DNA of 64,000 bases, from positions 56,315,078 to 56,379,077 of the forward strand of contig CM055103.1 in NCBI GenBank assembly GCA_029204225.1, written 5' to 3'. Shown in pieces: positions 33,750-45,753 of the stretch (positions are counted from its first letter, which is position 1; every line of letters begins with the position of its first letter). Made by a program: the position numbers and the translations under genes. Source of the stretch: Diphasiastrum complanatum (Eukaryota > Streptophyta > Lycopodiopsida > Lycopodiales > Lycopodiaceae). Under the pieces are notes generated by a model, which was given only the letters and a program-made list of their open reading frames with translations, was not told the origin of the DNA and did not search any database.

Positions 33750-35008
33750 ACTGCTCGAAACTCCACCTGTAGGCTATAAAGTGTATGCCGAAGCCAACCG
33801 TGATGTTAGAAATAAAAAATAATGACTTGGAATTTTTGGCTTACCAGGACACCCGCCGCTCTTTCGCCAAATTGAAAGCCCAACTGACATCGCTTTCCGA
33901 AATGCTTCTCGTCACCAACTCCCAGCTACCTGCCCAATGGAATGGTGAAATCACTTTTGGCATGCTCCAAACACTTTCTTCGCGGCTTCACCCTATTTTG
34001 GCATATTGTACTTACAAGTATAGTCAGGGTGCCCTTCGTTTGGAGGCTATAACCTTTCGTTTGGCCAAAATAGGCTAAAGGAGGTGAAAATAAGGGCAAT
34101 TTGGGTTTTTGAACTGTTTCTTCAGTGTGAAGAAACTTCACCTTTCACAAAACTTGGGACCTAACAATTTTTTCACTTTGAAAATTTTTAATGAAAAAAA
34201 GGGTGCCTTTGCCCTTCAGATCTTCAGGACCCTTTCAAAGCCCATCTAAGGGTGATCCTCAATCCTGCAGCTCCCAGTCGCTCTCCCTCTTGCAATCTCT
34301 ATCGTGGATGTAAACTCTATGAGATCTGATGGCTACAACTGCATCTGTGCATTGATCCCCACACTTATATCCGCGAGCCCCTTCTGAACATTATGGGCCT
34401 CTTTTTGATGGGCGCGCGCAAGCTGTGTTGAGCTCCTCCTACCTTCTTTTATAGCGATGGCAGCCCCAAGCCCTTACATACAAGCTATGAAACATCTGTT
34501 TGCTTCACTCCAGCTCGCTGGCTGATCCACGGCCGCCCACGACCTCTCCACACATCCGCAACAGTAGCAAGGTGCCCACTCCTGGCTCTTCACAGCTTAA
34601 AAAATGGATTTATTTTGAGAGAGAAATGCTTTTTCCCTTCTTGAAAACCTAGCTGTCAAAGAAGAAGATATTTTTGGGCTTTATCTGATCTCCTTGAGAA
34701 TCTATCTGAGCAACTACCCATCCCTTTGAGGTCGCCCTATAGCATGCAATATTCTGCTCCAAACAGCTCTTCAAACGATGTTCGATTGGATTCAAACCAA
34801 TACAAATGCCAAGCAATCCTTCAGAAGGATTTCCAACTTCAGTCTTTGCTTGCCCTCTGATTCAGCCGACAACCTCCTGCCTCTAAATCTTCTTACAGTT
34901 TTGAGCTATTCCACGAATCTCCGCAGACTCGGTTTTGTGCTTCCTAGCCAACAAACCCTCGTGAATTCGCAACTCTCTGCTCTTGTCCGGTGATTCAAGC
35001 CTCCAAGG
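33750..35008 (-). other. Leader of the minus-strand Copia
   Basis: 1.26 kb between primer site and gag start, longer than in the other elements (about 580-810 bp). No convincing frame. It could hold a small insertion, but no repeat ends were seen. Confidence 0.45.
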
Positions 35009-35020
35009 GCTCTGATACCA
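35009..35020 (-). other. Primer-binding site of the minus-strand Copia
   Basis: GCTCTGATACCA, the exact complement of TGGTATCAGAGC; on the minus strand it follows CTTAACT, the usual spacer at the end of such LTRs. Confidence 0.85.
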
Positions 35021-35274
35021 AGTTAAGAAAACAGTTTAAACACCCGACCGGATCAATCACCACAGCACATTGTCAAGTGCAACAAGACAAGACAACAGAA
35101 TTGCTCTCCACAAACTGTATATTCAACTGATCAGTAAGTACAAAGACAGAGCTGCTTAAAAGCACTCAAAGGGCTCGTAAAAGAAAGACGGCCCGATAAT
35201 TCTAGAACTAAGCACACGTGGTGCCTTCGAAATAAGAAAGCACTATATAAGTTGATCATTGCTATTTTAACTCT
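35021..35274 (-). repeat. 5' LTR of the minus-strand Copia, about 254 bp
   Basis: Short LTR; the portion 35119-35274 matches the 3' copy. On the minus strand it has a TATA-like TTATATAG (near 35250). Terminal TG is not evident; it seems mutated. Confidence 0.7.
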
Positions 35275-35341
35275 TTGACCATAGAATTCAACTTGCACAA
35301 AGACCTACGCTGCCAATTTTTTTTATCTTGATCCTTGACCA

Positions 35342-37142
35342 ATGGAAGCAGTGGTAATGTTTGATGTGGAAGGGCTGTCGAGCATTGTGGTACACTTTGT
35401 TGACAAAAAAATAATCATTAGCCAAAAGTTTTTCGAAAAGATCCTAGGTGATCATCGCTCACTGACAACATTGAGTGCTGTGATTGGTTACGATTCAGAA
35501 TCACCAACTATGATTGACTTGGTTGCTAAAAAGGATATAGATGGTGCAAAACTTTATATATTGCAGGACACACTCTCACTAAAATACTTGGCATCTTCAA
35601 GGCTGACGTCAACGACTGTCACCAACTTGGATTCTAGTGAATCCCTGGATTTAGAGGGAGATGATGTCTTGGAGGAAATCACTCAAGCCACAATAGAAAA
35701 AACTTACAATGCATCGATCAAAATCAATGATTCCCCCAATGCAAACACAATACGCATTGCCACCGACCGAGAACAATCTGGTCACAGTGTCATACAACAC
35801 ATCCTTTCTGGACAAGGGAACAACATCCTTAAAAAACTCATAAGTAAAATTATGACACACCAACGAACACGCGAACTTCCAGGGCACTATGACGGTGTTT
35901 TGATCTTCAAATTTGCACCTACATTTGCAAAAAGCACAGGAATGAATGCAATGGAACATTAGGTATGACAGGCATATATGGACAAAGCTAGCCACAACCA
36001 ATGTAGCATTTGATGGAGTTGTCAGGATTAGCTACTGTGTGGGCCAGCTTGAGTGTCCGAGGATGACATGCCCACAATATGTTAACACCAACAAGAGAAA
36101 CCAATCTTAATTTAAAGGACCTCTTCAAAAAAGATGTGAATATGGGCTGATGGCGGATGGAATGGGCACTCTATCATGTGCCTTCTGCCAAAAGCCATTT
36201 ATTTGCATAGGCACATGTTCTTGCACTATGTACTATGTGATGCCTAGAGACACTAGTTTTAGCAGGCTGATGATCCACACATGTAGACACCAACACAGTG
36301 TGCAACCTGGTACCTCAAAGGAGAGAATCGAGAAAGTGAGGGATATGATTGAAAAATTGGTAGTTGTCAACAGGTCAACAAATCCTAGGAAGATTCGAAT
36401 GAACATTGCAAAGGAATTGATAGCTTCTTCAATGCTCAAGCCAGACAGATGCCACACCAAACTTGTTGGCGATGTCAAACTCACCAACATTCTCGAGGAA
36501 CTAGCACCTCTTGTGAAAACTCGAAGGTAAGCCACAGTTTAAGTTCAAGATTTACTCACCAAGCAATTAACCCAGTTCATAATCATCTATTGTTCTCTAC
36601 CACAAATTGTGCAGATTAATCATCAACGCCAAGAGTACTGATCCACGAGGGGACTCACTAGACAACATCTTGTTGCTGAGGAAAAATTCGATGTACAACT
36701 TCTTCCAAGGAAGTAGATTCCCAGAGCAAGGTGCACTAGAAGATCGTTGCTACGTATTCAAGATGTCAATGCAAGATCTTGCTTCCAATGTTGATATCGT
36801 GAATAGAATGACGAGAGTCGACAATGGAGACCTGAAGAATGAGTGGGTGCAGTTTGACCACACAAGGAGGGCTAATGGATGGACTACAATGGCTTGTCAT
36901 GTCTACGACCCCAGGTAGTAACCATTGAAACATGCTTTGTAATTCTCCTTGTAACTTTCAATGTTTTGTCATATGTTCTTATTAAGTGTTATTGCAACTT
37001 ACAAGAACTGCTCACAATTGCCGTTTGTGAGATGAAAGAGGAGGATATTGTTTCTCAAGTGTTGTTTTGGAACCAATTGAATTCACAAATGGAACGGTCT
37101 GGGAATCCCAAGGCAGATTTCTGTGTTTTGATGGTCATTTGA
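35342..37142 (+). pseudogene. 5' half of a MULE-like GCM1-type zinc-finger transposase gene (copy A)
   Basis: Exon 1 opens at ATG 35342 (M-E-A-V-V-M-F-D) and stays open to 35962. A shifted frame continues with R-Y-D-R-H-I-W, then a zinc-binding region: L-E-C-P-R-M-T-C-P, a TAA at 36108-36110, L-S-C-A-F-C-Q-K-P, G-T-C-S-C, and I-H-T-C-R-H-Q-H. This Cys/His pattern followed by V-Q-P-G-T-S is that of WRKY/GCM1-like fingers in MULE-type transposase relatives. A clean GT-AG intron lies at 36527-36614 (88 bp; joins T-R-R to L-I-I-N). The next exon has F-P-E-Q-G-A, F-K-M-S and F-D-H-T-R-R-A-N-G-W-T-T-M-A-C-H-V-Y-D-P, followed by a possible donor at 36915. After it come L-L-T-I-A-V-C-E-M-K-E-E-D-I and a stop at 37140-37142. 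The D in F-D-H is in the place expected for the first catalytic Asp of an RNase H-fold transposase. Family assignment is from memory of motif order. Confidence 0.6.
36527..36614 (+). other. Intron of copy A
   Basis: AAG|GTAAGC donor and TTGTGCAG acceptor, 88 bp, splice joins the flanking frames in phase 2. Confidence 0.7.
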
Positions 37143-37912
37143 CATCATTATCCATTGCTCATTTGCTATACAAAGTTACAACAATATCTCTTCTAGTTGG
37201 GATTTCTTATGTATTTCTTTGATAGCTAAAGGAAATGCAACACCATGTTGAGATTGGTTTCCACATAAGCTTTTCCAAGGTCTCATTGGTGCTATTCAAT
37301 TTATAGTCACAAAGTTTGCCTATTTCACTTTCTAAAAGATCTCAATACAAAAGATTTACATTTTGTTGGTGTCTTGTGACCAGTTTTCTTATAACAAAAT
37401 TTGTCGTTAAAAAGCTCAAAAGCTTTTTGGTAATACAAGGAAAAACAAGTGCATTGTGGAAATTGAAAGTGGCCTTGCCTTGACAATAAACGAATATTTG
37501 TGGTCTGCCTCAAAAATTAATGACCATTGTCTACAAACATGCCCCCATCCGTGTGAGCACGAATGATATGAAGGCTAAAAGTGCCAGCAGTGACAATGAA
37601 AATGGAGAGCCGAGAACCACCACATAAGAGTTAGATTATGTTAGATTATGCTACCCTAACTTCTATGGAATCTTCAAATGAATAAACAATAATTCTTTGG
37701 TTTCATTGTGTTCTAATTTAGAAAAGAGTGTTGTGATCTCCCAACCTACTGTCCCTCTGCTTGTATCCCTGATATACGGTTTAAGTTTTGCCATGAAGAA
37801 GATAATGATTTTTTGGAAAATTGTTCCTAGCAAATCCCGATGCATGAGAAACCCCTAAACCCTGCAACAAAGTCTTGGCATTCTCTGGCAAGGAAGTAAT
37901 GGATTCCGTCCT
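37143..37912. other. No supported gene
   Basis: Short frames on both strands only. Copy A loses similarity to copy B at its left edge. Confidence 0.4.
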
Positions 37913-39360
37913 ATGAAGTTGATTGCTGTATTTATTAAGCTATCCGAATTGGGGTCAAAGAAGTTCGATTCGAACACAAGAAAGTTCACTTCAAATACAA
38001 AAAAGCTCGCCTCAAGAAGCACGCCAAAAATCATTCTCCATTTCGAGTCCGTAACTCGTCTTCTCATATTTGGATGCGAAGGAAATAACAAATTACTTGG
38101 ATATTGTCAAAGGTTGCATGATATTGGAATGCATAGCTTATCTTGTCTTAATCAGCAATTACAGTTTGCTAATAAAAAATTGCAACATTCAAATCAACAA
38201 TTGTTTCATTATGTGCAGCACACTAGTGCTGAAAATAATGCACTCAAGCATGTTATATCAGAGTTGAATGCTACAGTCACTAGTCTTCGGGGCTCAAACC
38301 AAGATATGTTAAAATCCATGAGAAAATGGCGATCCGACAGTTTAAAATCTGTTGTTGATATACAAGTTATAAAAAAGACAATGATGAAAAGGAAAAGAAA
38401 GAGAGTACTGATGAAGAATATTGATGACTTATCTACACATAGTGGCAATAAAAAAAAAGGATTCAAGCATTTAAGTATGTTTTCTTATAAACTGTTTATT
38501 CGATTTCTATTTCTCATCTAAGTTTGATTTACATTTGATATTATGCTTCATCAATTTATTAAACATAATTTGAGTTTTATATGTTTGTCGCAGATCATGT
38601 TTGGTGGCAAAAAACTATTTAGCAAATTGTTTATGCATCGGAGAATCTTTAAGTCATGTTTTACCAAGAAAGTCAGCAAAGGAAATGATCGGATTGAAAA
38701 AAACACAAAAGAAATTGCGGAGACTGTTTTGAATAAGGTTCAAACTTACTTGAATGAAAATGTGATACAAGGTGCATGTGATGATTCTGGAATTAACCAA
38801 AATGCTTATTCTATTTTTTTTAGAATAGTTAAAGAAGCCTTTTGTCAAGTGATGGTGAAGAAAACTTATCTTCCTAGTCCATATCGGATAAGATTAACAA
38901 GAAATTATTATAATGACGGAATGTTCAAAGTAGTTGGCCAACCACTCATATAACTGATTTATACAATTCAAAAGGTGGTGAGCTCAATTACAATGATTGC
39001 AATAATATATTTCTTGATATTGAAAATATTCTAAAATACATTATTCGTTTCTATAAACTAGATGAACATCAAATAAATGAAAATATCATTATTGTAATAA
39101 AATTAGATGAATCCTAAATCATCAAAGGTAAAAAATTGGAATGCGTGACTGTCGCTTTGATGAAGAAAACTTTAGATACCGATGATCAAACGTTTAGTGT
39201 TCAATCGAAAAAGAATCCAATTCACTTTCTCTTGATACAACGAAATGCCTTTGGAAATCTAGATTTTGTCGTAACCTTAAAGTTAGAACATGCAAACTTA
39301 GAATCTTCTCCTCTATCTGTAGAACTAAGAACTTTTTATGAGCCATGTCTTATGGTATGA
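37913..39360 (+). other. Unrecognised gene-like locus with coiled coil and possible introns
   Basis: No family recognised. The first frame (37913-38521) holds a Gln/Asn-rich coiled coil from about 38130 (Q-Q-L-Q-F-A-N-K-K-L-Q-H-S-N-Q-Q-L) and a basic cluster K-R-K-R-K-R. A GT at 38476 and an AG at 38594 (TGTCGCAG) could bound an intron of about 120 bp. A second frame, 38543-38953, has I-M-F-G-G-K-K-L, then I-E-K-N-T-K-E-I-A-E-T-V and L-P-S-P-Y-R-I-R-L-T-R-N-Y-Y-N-D-G. A third frame from about 38985 gives Y-N-D-C-N-N-I-F-L-D-I-E-N-I-L, I-V-I-K-L-D-E-S, one TAA, and then K-K-L-E-C-V-T-V-A-L-M-K-K to 39360. The series reads like one decayed multi-exon gene or DNA-transposon gene. The conserved-looking K-L-D-E-S could be a metal-binding Asp, but that is speculation. 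Confidence 0.35.
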
Positions 39361-40474
39361 AAACTGATCTTTCTTGAAGGTATGTGCAGGTACTCACAAA
39401 AGTGCTTGAAGAACAAGAATAAGAGCAAGAAGCTTTCTAATCTTGAGGCTGGTACCAAAGAAGGCTTTAGACAAGTCTATAAGGAAGGCTTATTTCTAAG
39501 TCTATAATGAAGGCTCAGAGAACTCTATAAAGAACAGGACTAGGAAAAGGGACTGATCATCCTATTGACCTTTTCCACCATGATTGAGGATGGGCAACCT
39601 CTAGAAAAAAGTGCCAATGAATTAATGATTAGTATGCAAGATAAGATGGGCATATACTTGGCTTTTTCCCTAGGAAGATTGCACTTGGGGTGAATTCCCA
39701 GGTTGTGACAATAAAAACCCATATATAATAAAAGGCCAAGTCTAAACCTTGAGCCAACTTCCTCCACCTCCTTTGCCACATGGCTTCAATGCTATACTAC
39801 ACCGAGAATTGGGTGCCCTCCTACACTCTTACTTCACCTTCCAAGTCATCTTCACAACTCCTACAAACTCATATGCCTCACCCATTCACCCTCACACCTC
39901 ATACATTTATGCATGACACCTCACTCACGTTGGAAAGCATCCTCACTCTCTATATAAGAAGAAACTCGCCCTCCCCTACCAAGGCCATTCCATCTTTTTG
40001 CATTCTAGCTCTTTCCTTTTGTTTTTTTTTTGTGTGTAGGTGCTTTGGAGAAGGAGCTTGAAGCTTTGGCTCAAGGAGATTGTGCCAAATTTGGATTGGA
40101 GCTTTGGAGCCCAAATATCTAGACTCTATCCTCTTGGATCTCTCTCTCTTTCTCTCTCCATCTCTCTCTCTCTCCCCCTTCTCTTTCACTATCTATCTAC
40201 ACCATATCTCTTGTGCTACATCTCCATTTTTGGATTATCTACACCATAAACTAATTTTGCTCATTCCCCCAACTCGGCCCCATACTACCAAAAATCCAGC
40301 AACTCAATTATTCTAAAACAAAGCTCTTTTACCTCCATACTTGGCCTTCCATAGCTAGAAGAGAATTGAGTAGTTTCATATTTTTGTGATTTCCTTTTCA
40401 AAACAGTTGTTGTTGTTCAAATGAGTGTTTTGTGCCTTGAAATAGGTTGAAAGAGAGGATCATGTCATTGCTAC
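39361..40474 (+). repeat. Probable LTR and leader upstream of the second Copia chimera
   Basis: A TATA-like CTATATAAG lies near 39951, and a pyrimidine-rich TCTCTCTC tract at 40139-40182. The last 80 bp before 40475 match the Copia-1 leader just before its gag (for example ATCATTGCAACATGGC at Copia-1, GTCATTGCTACATGGC here). No primer-binding site was found, so LTR limits are unknown. Confidence 0.45.
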
Positions 40475-41811
40475 ATGGCCACATCAAGTGGATTCATGTT
40501 GGAAGCCAATGATAGGCTTACCTCAAGTAGCTATTTATTGTGGAAAGTGAGGATGGAATCACTTCTTGAGATGAATGATGTTTTGGATATTGTTGTAGGT
40601 TTGGAGGAGAGACCAGCAATACAACAAGATCAAGTGAGGTATGACAAGAGGGCTAATAAGGCTCTACACATGATAAAGATGAATGTTATCAATGAGCTTA
40701 AGAAGTTGGTAAGAGTACTTCATCAAAGGATGCTTGGGATTCATTGAAGAAGCTTTATGAATCCAAGTCTACTTCTAGAGTGTTGACTCTAAAAAGCCAA
40801 ATCTTTTCTTGTTTGCAAAAGAATGAAGAAAGTCCAAATACTTTTATTTTGAGAGTGAAAGCATTGAATGATGAGTTGGCTTGCATTGATGAGAGCATTA
40901 AGGAAGGTCACATGACACCACACGAGCTATGGTGGGGTAGAAAGCCCAACCTGTCTCATGTCAGAATCTTTGGCTGTGCAGCTTGTGCACATATTCCAGA
41001 TAAGCTTCGAAAGAAGCTTGATGAGAAAGCCGAGTAGGGATTTCTGGTAGATTATGACAACAATTCGTCATACTACAGAGTCTACATGCCAGACACGAAC
41101 ACTGTGAAAATAGTGAGAGATGTCAGATTTGATGAGAGCAAGACAATGGCCAATGACAATCTTGTCAGCTACAAAGTTCTGGAGAGACAATACTATGACC
41201 TGCCACAAGTGACAGAGGGAGCAGAGGATGAACACGAAAATGAAGATTTTTGAGTCGTCTCCCATTCGAGTACGAATTTGAAGAAGAAAGATTCAAGAGG
41301 CAGCCTGCTGTCGCAGTTCCTATAAACCAAGATGGTTCCGGACCGAGCAAAGCAGACAAAGGCAAAGACATTGCTGTCCCAGGAGGATCTCCTAGAAGGT
41401 CGACTAGACCACGAAGAGCACTCCAAAGCCCTGGACAAAGGACTTTTTGAGAGACAGAGGAGCAGTCTTGGGATCGTAATGCTATCATGCTTTGAGAGAG
41501 AGCTGAAGAAACAAAATGTTTCTATTAGGCATGCAACAAAAGGTCTGTTAGATATTCTTCATTCAAATATATGTGGACCTATGCAAACTCCATCATTGTT
41601 AGATGCAAAGTATTTCATTACTTTTATTGAGGAATTCTCTCGAAGAACAGCTGTTTACTTCATTAAGCAGAAATCGAAGGCTTTCATCAAGTTCAGACAA
41701 TTTAAAAAGCATGTACATAATCAAAATGGCAAAAGAATCAAAGCATTGAGGCCCAACAATGGAGGAGAATACATCTCCACCAAATTCAAGGATTACTGCC
41801 TTAACAACTGA
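40475..41811 (+). pseudogene. Chimeric Copia: gag, integrase C-terminus, then integrase core piece
   Basis: Gag opens at 40475 and is close to Copia-1 gag (M-A-T-S-S-G-F-M-L-E-A-N-D-R-L; R-Y-D-K-R-A-N-K-A-L-H-M-I). A frameshift lies near 40705 and the frame resumes at 40744. Near 40907 it jumps to H-M-T-P-H-E-L-W-W-G-R-K-P-N and F-G-C-A-A-C-A-H-I-P, the end of a Copia integrase from another family, with a stop at 41035-41037 and then S-S-Y-Y-R-V-Y-M-P-D-T and V-R-D-V-R-F-D-E. After about 41530 comes an earlier part of integrase (L-H-S-N-I-C-G-P-M, F-I-E-E-F-S-R-R, I-K-A-L-R-P-N-N-G-G-E-Y), so the order is scrambled. The core has N for D in H-S-D and P-N for S-D, both catalytic Asp positions. 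It ends at TGA 41809-41811. Confidence 0.8.
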
Positions 41812-43179
41812 TGAGAATGCAAAAAAAATGCTTTGTGATCGCGAAACAGTCAAGAAACTTTCGTAAAAGCGAAACAACCAGGACTCAATGTGTTTCATAT
41901 GGAGTTCAGATGTGGTCGTTGGACACTGCCAGCTGAATCACTCCTATAGTCCTCCAAAATGTAGTCAGGCACTGCTCATCTACATTTATAAATTAATGTA
42001 GCATTCAACAAACTCAATTAGTGCGCGGAATTGAAATGAATGGGAGAATCAGACACACAAATAACAGCAGACACATTTGCGTTCAAGATCATACATCATA
42101 AATTGACATGTGCATGATGGCTACAAGATCATCTATTGATTTTCTCTGATTCTTCAAGCACTACACGCAGATCCACACAGTGCGTTGACATGAGAGAAAT
42201 ACAGTTCTCTCACGAGTGGATGTCTCACTTACTAGCGGACCTATGGATCTCTGTGGATCCTGATCACATAAATTTTTCTCGCACGCAGGCGGACATCTTG
42301 TTTGTATTTCGTCTTGATTGCTTACTAGCATCAGACTACTACTCTGTATATGTGTCAAGTATCATCCAACAAGTATATAGTTGTTCTATGTAACTTTAAG
42401 ATTAGAGTGATTAAGCATCTACAACTAATCAGAAAATTACAACAGTGGCAGATTAGCCACGACCTAGAGTGTATCTGCTGACATCATGCCATTAGAGCAG
42501 ATATCTATACTTCTGGATACTTGCATGATCTTTGCTGGTACACTTTGGAGCGTGAGGGCAGAGAAAGTTTATGCGACGTTTTTCGTGTCACGTCGTTGGT
42601 TTCCTTTCTGTCGTTTGACTTTATCGTGTTGGACCGCAAAAGATTCTTGTTTGTGAATCTTTCATGTTTGTGTCTTTTTGTCATGTGTTCGCAAAACTTT
42701 CGTGCTTCGTGTCTCTTGAATTTCGTGTTCGCGACCATCTTTGTCAGGCAGAGGGTTGAAAGCTAGCAAAGCTTTGATCTAAAATAAATCCTAGTATGTT
42801 CTCCAAGGATGTAGCTATGGCAGACATGGAGATCGACTTTGCCAAAAGGATAGAGAAGCTGAGAGCCAAGGATTACTAGCATTTCCATAGCTATACAAAC
42901 ACTTATCAACGTCCAACCTTTCCAATCTGTGCTGCCAAACCATCGCTCTGAAGTCTCCCACACACATCCTTACCGAGCTCATCACTTTGGTCTCCACTGA
43001 TGTACGACTTCAATTTTGACTGAGGCTTCACGCTCCTTACCTAGCCGACCTCCACAACTCTTGTCTGGACCGGACCGGACCGAACCTTGTTTCATTCACC
43101 TATTGAAACTACACAGCAACTCTCGACCGAATTACTACTCAAAATATCCTGCCAAATCTTGAGTGAAACCTCAACTGAT
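41812..43179. other. No supported gene
   Basis: About 1.4 kb. Short words near 41820-41880 (ATCGCGAAACAGTC, AAGCGAAACAACC) recall the GCGAAA-rich LTR A at the left edge. Otherwise no motifs, LTR ends or primer sites. Confidence 0.4.
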
Positions 43180-43800
43180 TCTCATCGATCAGATCTCACC
43201 TGAGCCTTTTAGTTGACATCTCGACCACAAACCTTCTGTTGCATATCAACCGGTGCCTTTCAGTTACATTTTAACCAGAGATGTTATGTCAATTCTCAAC
43301 TGGAGGCATCTTGTAAGATCTCAACCGAACGCCTTCTATCAAGTCTCGACTGAAGCATCTTGTTAAATCATGACTAGAGCTTCTTGTCAAATCTTGACTA
43401 GAGCTTTCTCTCAGATCTTGACTGAAGCATTCTCTCAGATCTTGACCGAAACTTCCTATCAGATCTCGATCGAAGCTTCATGTCAGATCTCAACCGGAGC
43501 TTCCTCTCAGATCTCAACCGGAGCTTTCTCTCAGATCTCGATCAGAGCTTTCTCTCAGATCTCGACCGGAGACTTTCTCTCGGATCTCAACTAAAGCCTT
43601 CTATCAGGTCTCGACCGGTGCCTTCTGTCTTGATCTCGACCGAACACTTTCTGTTACATCTCGACCAAAGCACTCTGTCTGATCTCGACTGGAGCCATTC
43701 ACTCAGATCTCAACCGGATTGTTCTATCAACTTTCAACCGACCTTTCTATCAATTCTCAACCGAGGATTTCCTATCAACTCTCAACCAAGAGCTTCGACT
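43180..43800. repeat. Degenerate 24-bp tandem repeat array, about 25 units
   Basis: Unit close to TCTCAGATCTCGACCGGAGC plus four bases (TTTC). It is cleanest at 43360-43590 and more decayed at both ends, with occasional 25-bp units. Because 24 is a multiple of 3, one frame stays open at 43370-43594 with an 8-residue period (S-Q-I-S-T-G-A-F). No family known to me; it lies upstream of the Gypsy gag. Confidence 0.85.
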
Positions 43801-44049
43801 GCCAACCTGAACCAGGTCAACTTCAAGACAAAGTCAACTTTATTATTTGACTAGGTCTCAATATTTGCCAAATACCACAGTCCTTTCCAAATTTATTGCA
43901 AAACCCTAACACCAAAAAAACAAAAAAATTGTGCCATTTGGACACTACCACATTATTCGTCTCTGACTAATATTTAAAAAAAGAAAACAAACAAACAACA
44001 GTCAAGTTATCAAAGAGTCCAAGAGGCCTACTTACCCAATTCTAAGGTA

Positions 44050-45750
44050 CTCTAGATTTGTTATGGATCGTCCTTACGATCTGAATTCTACAGAGGACTA
44101 TCCACCAGAGATGGTCTCTCCATCTATTGAACATGCTCGATTCAATAGATATTCTAGGATGAAATCCCAAGTCCAAGAGCCATCAACAAACCCATTGACA
44201 AATTAGAATCCATGAGTTTTGAAGCTCCATACGATCGCCCACACTTTCATGCTGTAGAATCTTCACATGCACAAGCTCACTTAAATGGTGCTTTTGCAAA
44301 TAATGTTTCACGTATTGAAAAACGTACTCCCAAGTTAGATTTACCTAAGTACGACTACAACACTGACCCTCAAAGATCTCTTCAAGTCTTTGAGAATTCA
44401 TGCGATGTCTATGGTGAGACATCAGCAGAAGCCATGGTTTAGCTCTTCTCGATGACCATGATCGATCGAGCATGAGAATGGTTTTTTTAACCTTGATCGT
44501 GATGATAAACGAGACTGGTCACTCTTGAAGGAAGTCTTCAATAAACATTTTAAGCCATTTTGTTTGATTGAAAGTCCTTTTGTCAAGCTGAGTAACATCA
44601 AAATGACAAAAGATAAGAAAGTACGTGACTACATAGAAAGATATAAAAGATTAAAAAGTCAGGTACAAGAACAACCAACTGAATCTATGCTCATCATTTG
44701 GTTCCTCGTTGGACTCTCACGATGGAAACGACGTGAACTTCGCTCCAATGATGAATACACATCATTGAAACAAGCCATGTCTGATGCCATTTGAGAACGA
44801 GGGATCAGATGTCGATAAGCCATGTGAACGGAGAGCACATCGTGCTATCCAATAAGCTTGAAAAAATGAGAAAACACGGGAACAATTATGGAAAACACAA
44901 ATGGAGTTGCTTAACCAGCAACACCAACAACAGATGGAGAAACTCACGAAAGAGTTTCAAAACACTCTTAAGTCTATCCAGAGTTCAATGCTGGGTCAGT
45001 TACCCACTGGCTAAATCCACCATAGACGAGAGAATACATGGTGCCCTCACTGTTGAGGTGCACACACTGGCAATGAGTGCCCATCATACCAACCAGTCCC
45101 AAATACTTCATTGATCAAATGTGACATCTGCAACTTTGTGGGTCATACCTCACTCTATTGCTATTATAACCTGAGGAATCAGCCTCACAACCAGTCAAGG
45201 GGACATTATCAACCTCCTTGACAACAGTTTGTTTCACAAAACCAACACCAACACTACCCACCACAAAACAACCAAGTTTATATACAAGAGTTTCCCAGAC
45301 AATCTAGACATGACCCTCAACCATAGCTGGTGCTCTTAGGACCACCTCCAAGGGGACAACCTAATCTAGAAGCACAAAAACATAGACACCCTCGAGAATT
45401 TGCACAATCATATCTTGTAGAAAACTCCTACGATCACTCATATAATCACGATACCACACTTCCATCTATTAACTCTCAACCATATCACACCGACAACTCA
45501 TGCTCGTGCAAACGGGATGAGTATTCCACACCACCGGAAAATCCAGCACAGCTAGCCATCCAAGATGGTTATGCTATTGCCATAGGACCAATGAGCAACC
45601 ATTGTTTTATTTGTGGTGAAACTGGCCACTTCATGGTTGATTGAAAAGTTAAGAACCAATACCATGCAGAGTGTCCAGACTGTGTTTGCAAACACAGTTT
45701 CAAAGACTGTCCTAAACAACCGAACAAGATCCTTCCAATATGTCATATAT
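44050..45750 (+). pseudogene. Ty3/Gypsy gag and zinc-knuckle region
   Basis: Frames at 44212-44442 (K-L-D-L-P-K-Y-D-Y-N-T-D-P) and 44525-44794 (F-N-K-H-F-K-P-F, V-R-D-Y-I-E-R-Y-K-R-L-K, W-F-L-V-G-L-S-R-W-K-R-R-E-L) form the retrotransposon gag core. A Q/P/H-rich stretch follows, then C-F-I-C-G-E-T-G-H-F-M-V-D at 45606-45641. The last Cys of the CCHC knuckle is replaced by TGA (45642-45644). A second Cys/His cluster, C-P-D-C-V-C-K-H, follows at about 45675. Multiple stops and shifts lie between. It is the left part of an element whose middle is inverted (45754-47250) and whose RT follows on the plus strand. Confidence 0.75.
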
Positions 45751-45753
45751 CAT

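Larger units (their letters stand above)
29360..35274 (-). mobile_element. Minus-strand Ty1/Copia element, 3' LTR truncated
   Basis: It runs from a 5' LTR (35274-35021), through the primer site complement at 35009-35020, a leader, the polyprotein (33749-29605) and a purine tract, to a truncated 3' LTR (29515-29360). The shared LTR part, about 155 bp, shows about six differences by eye. That makes it older than Copia-1 and probably older than Copia-2. Target duplications were not found, consistent with the lost 3' end. Confidence 0.8.

Noticed and set aside
35651-36535. Minus-strand open frames across MULE-like copy A
   Set aside because: They oppose a strand with clear zinc-binding motifs and a good intron.
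43180-43800. CRISPR-like array
   Set aside because: Units are contiguous, degenerate and without unique spacers; the genome is eukaryotic.
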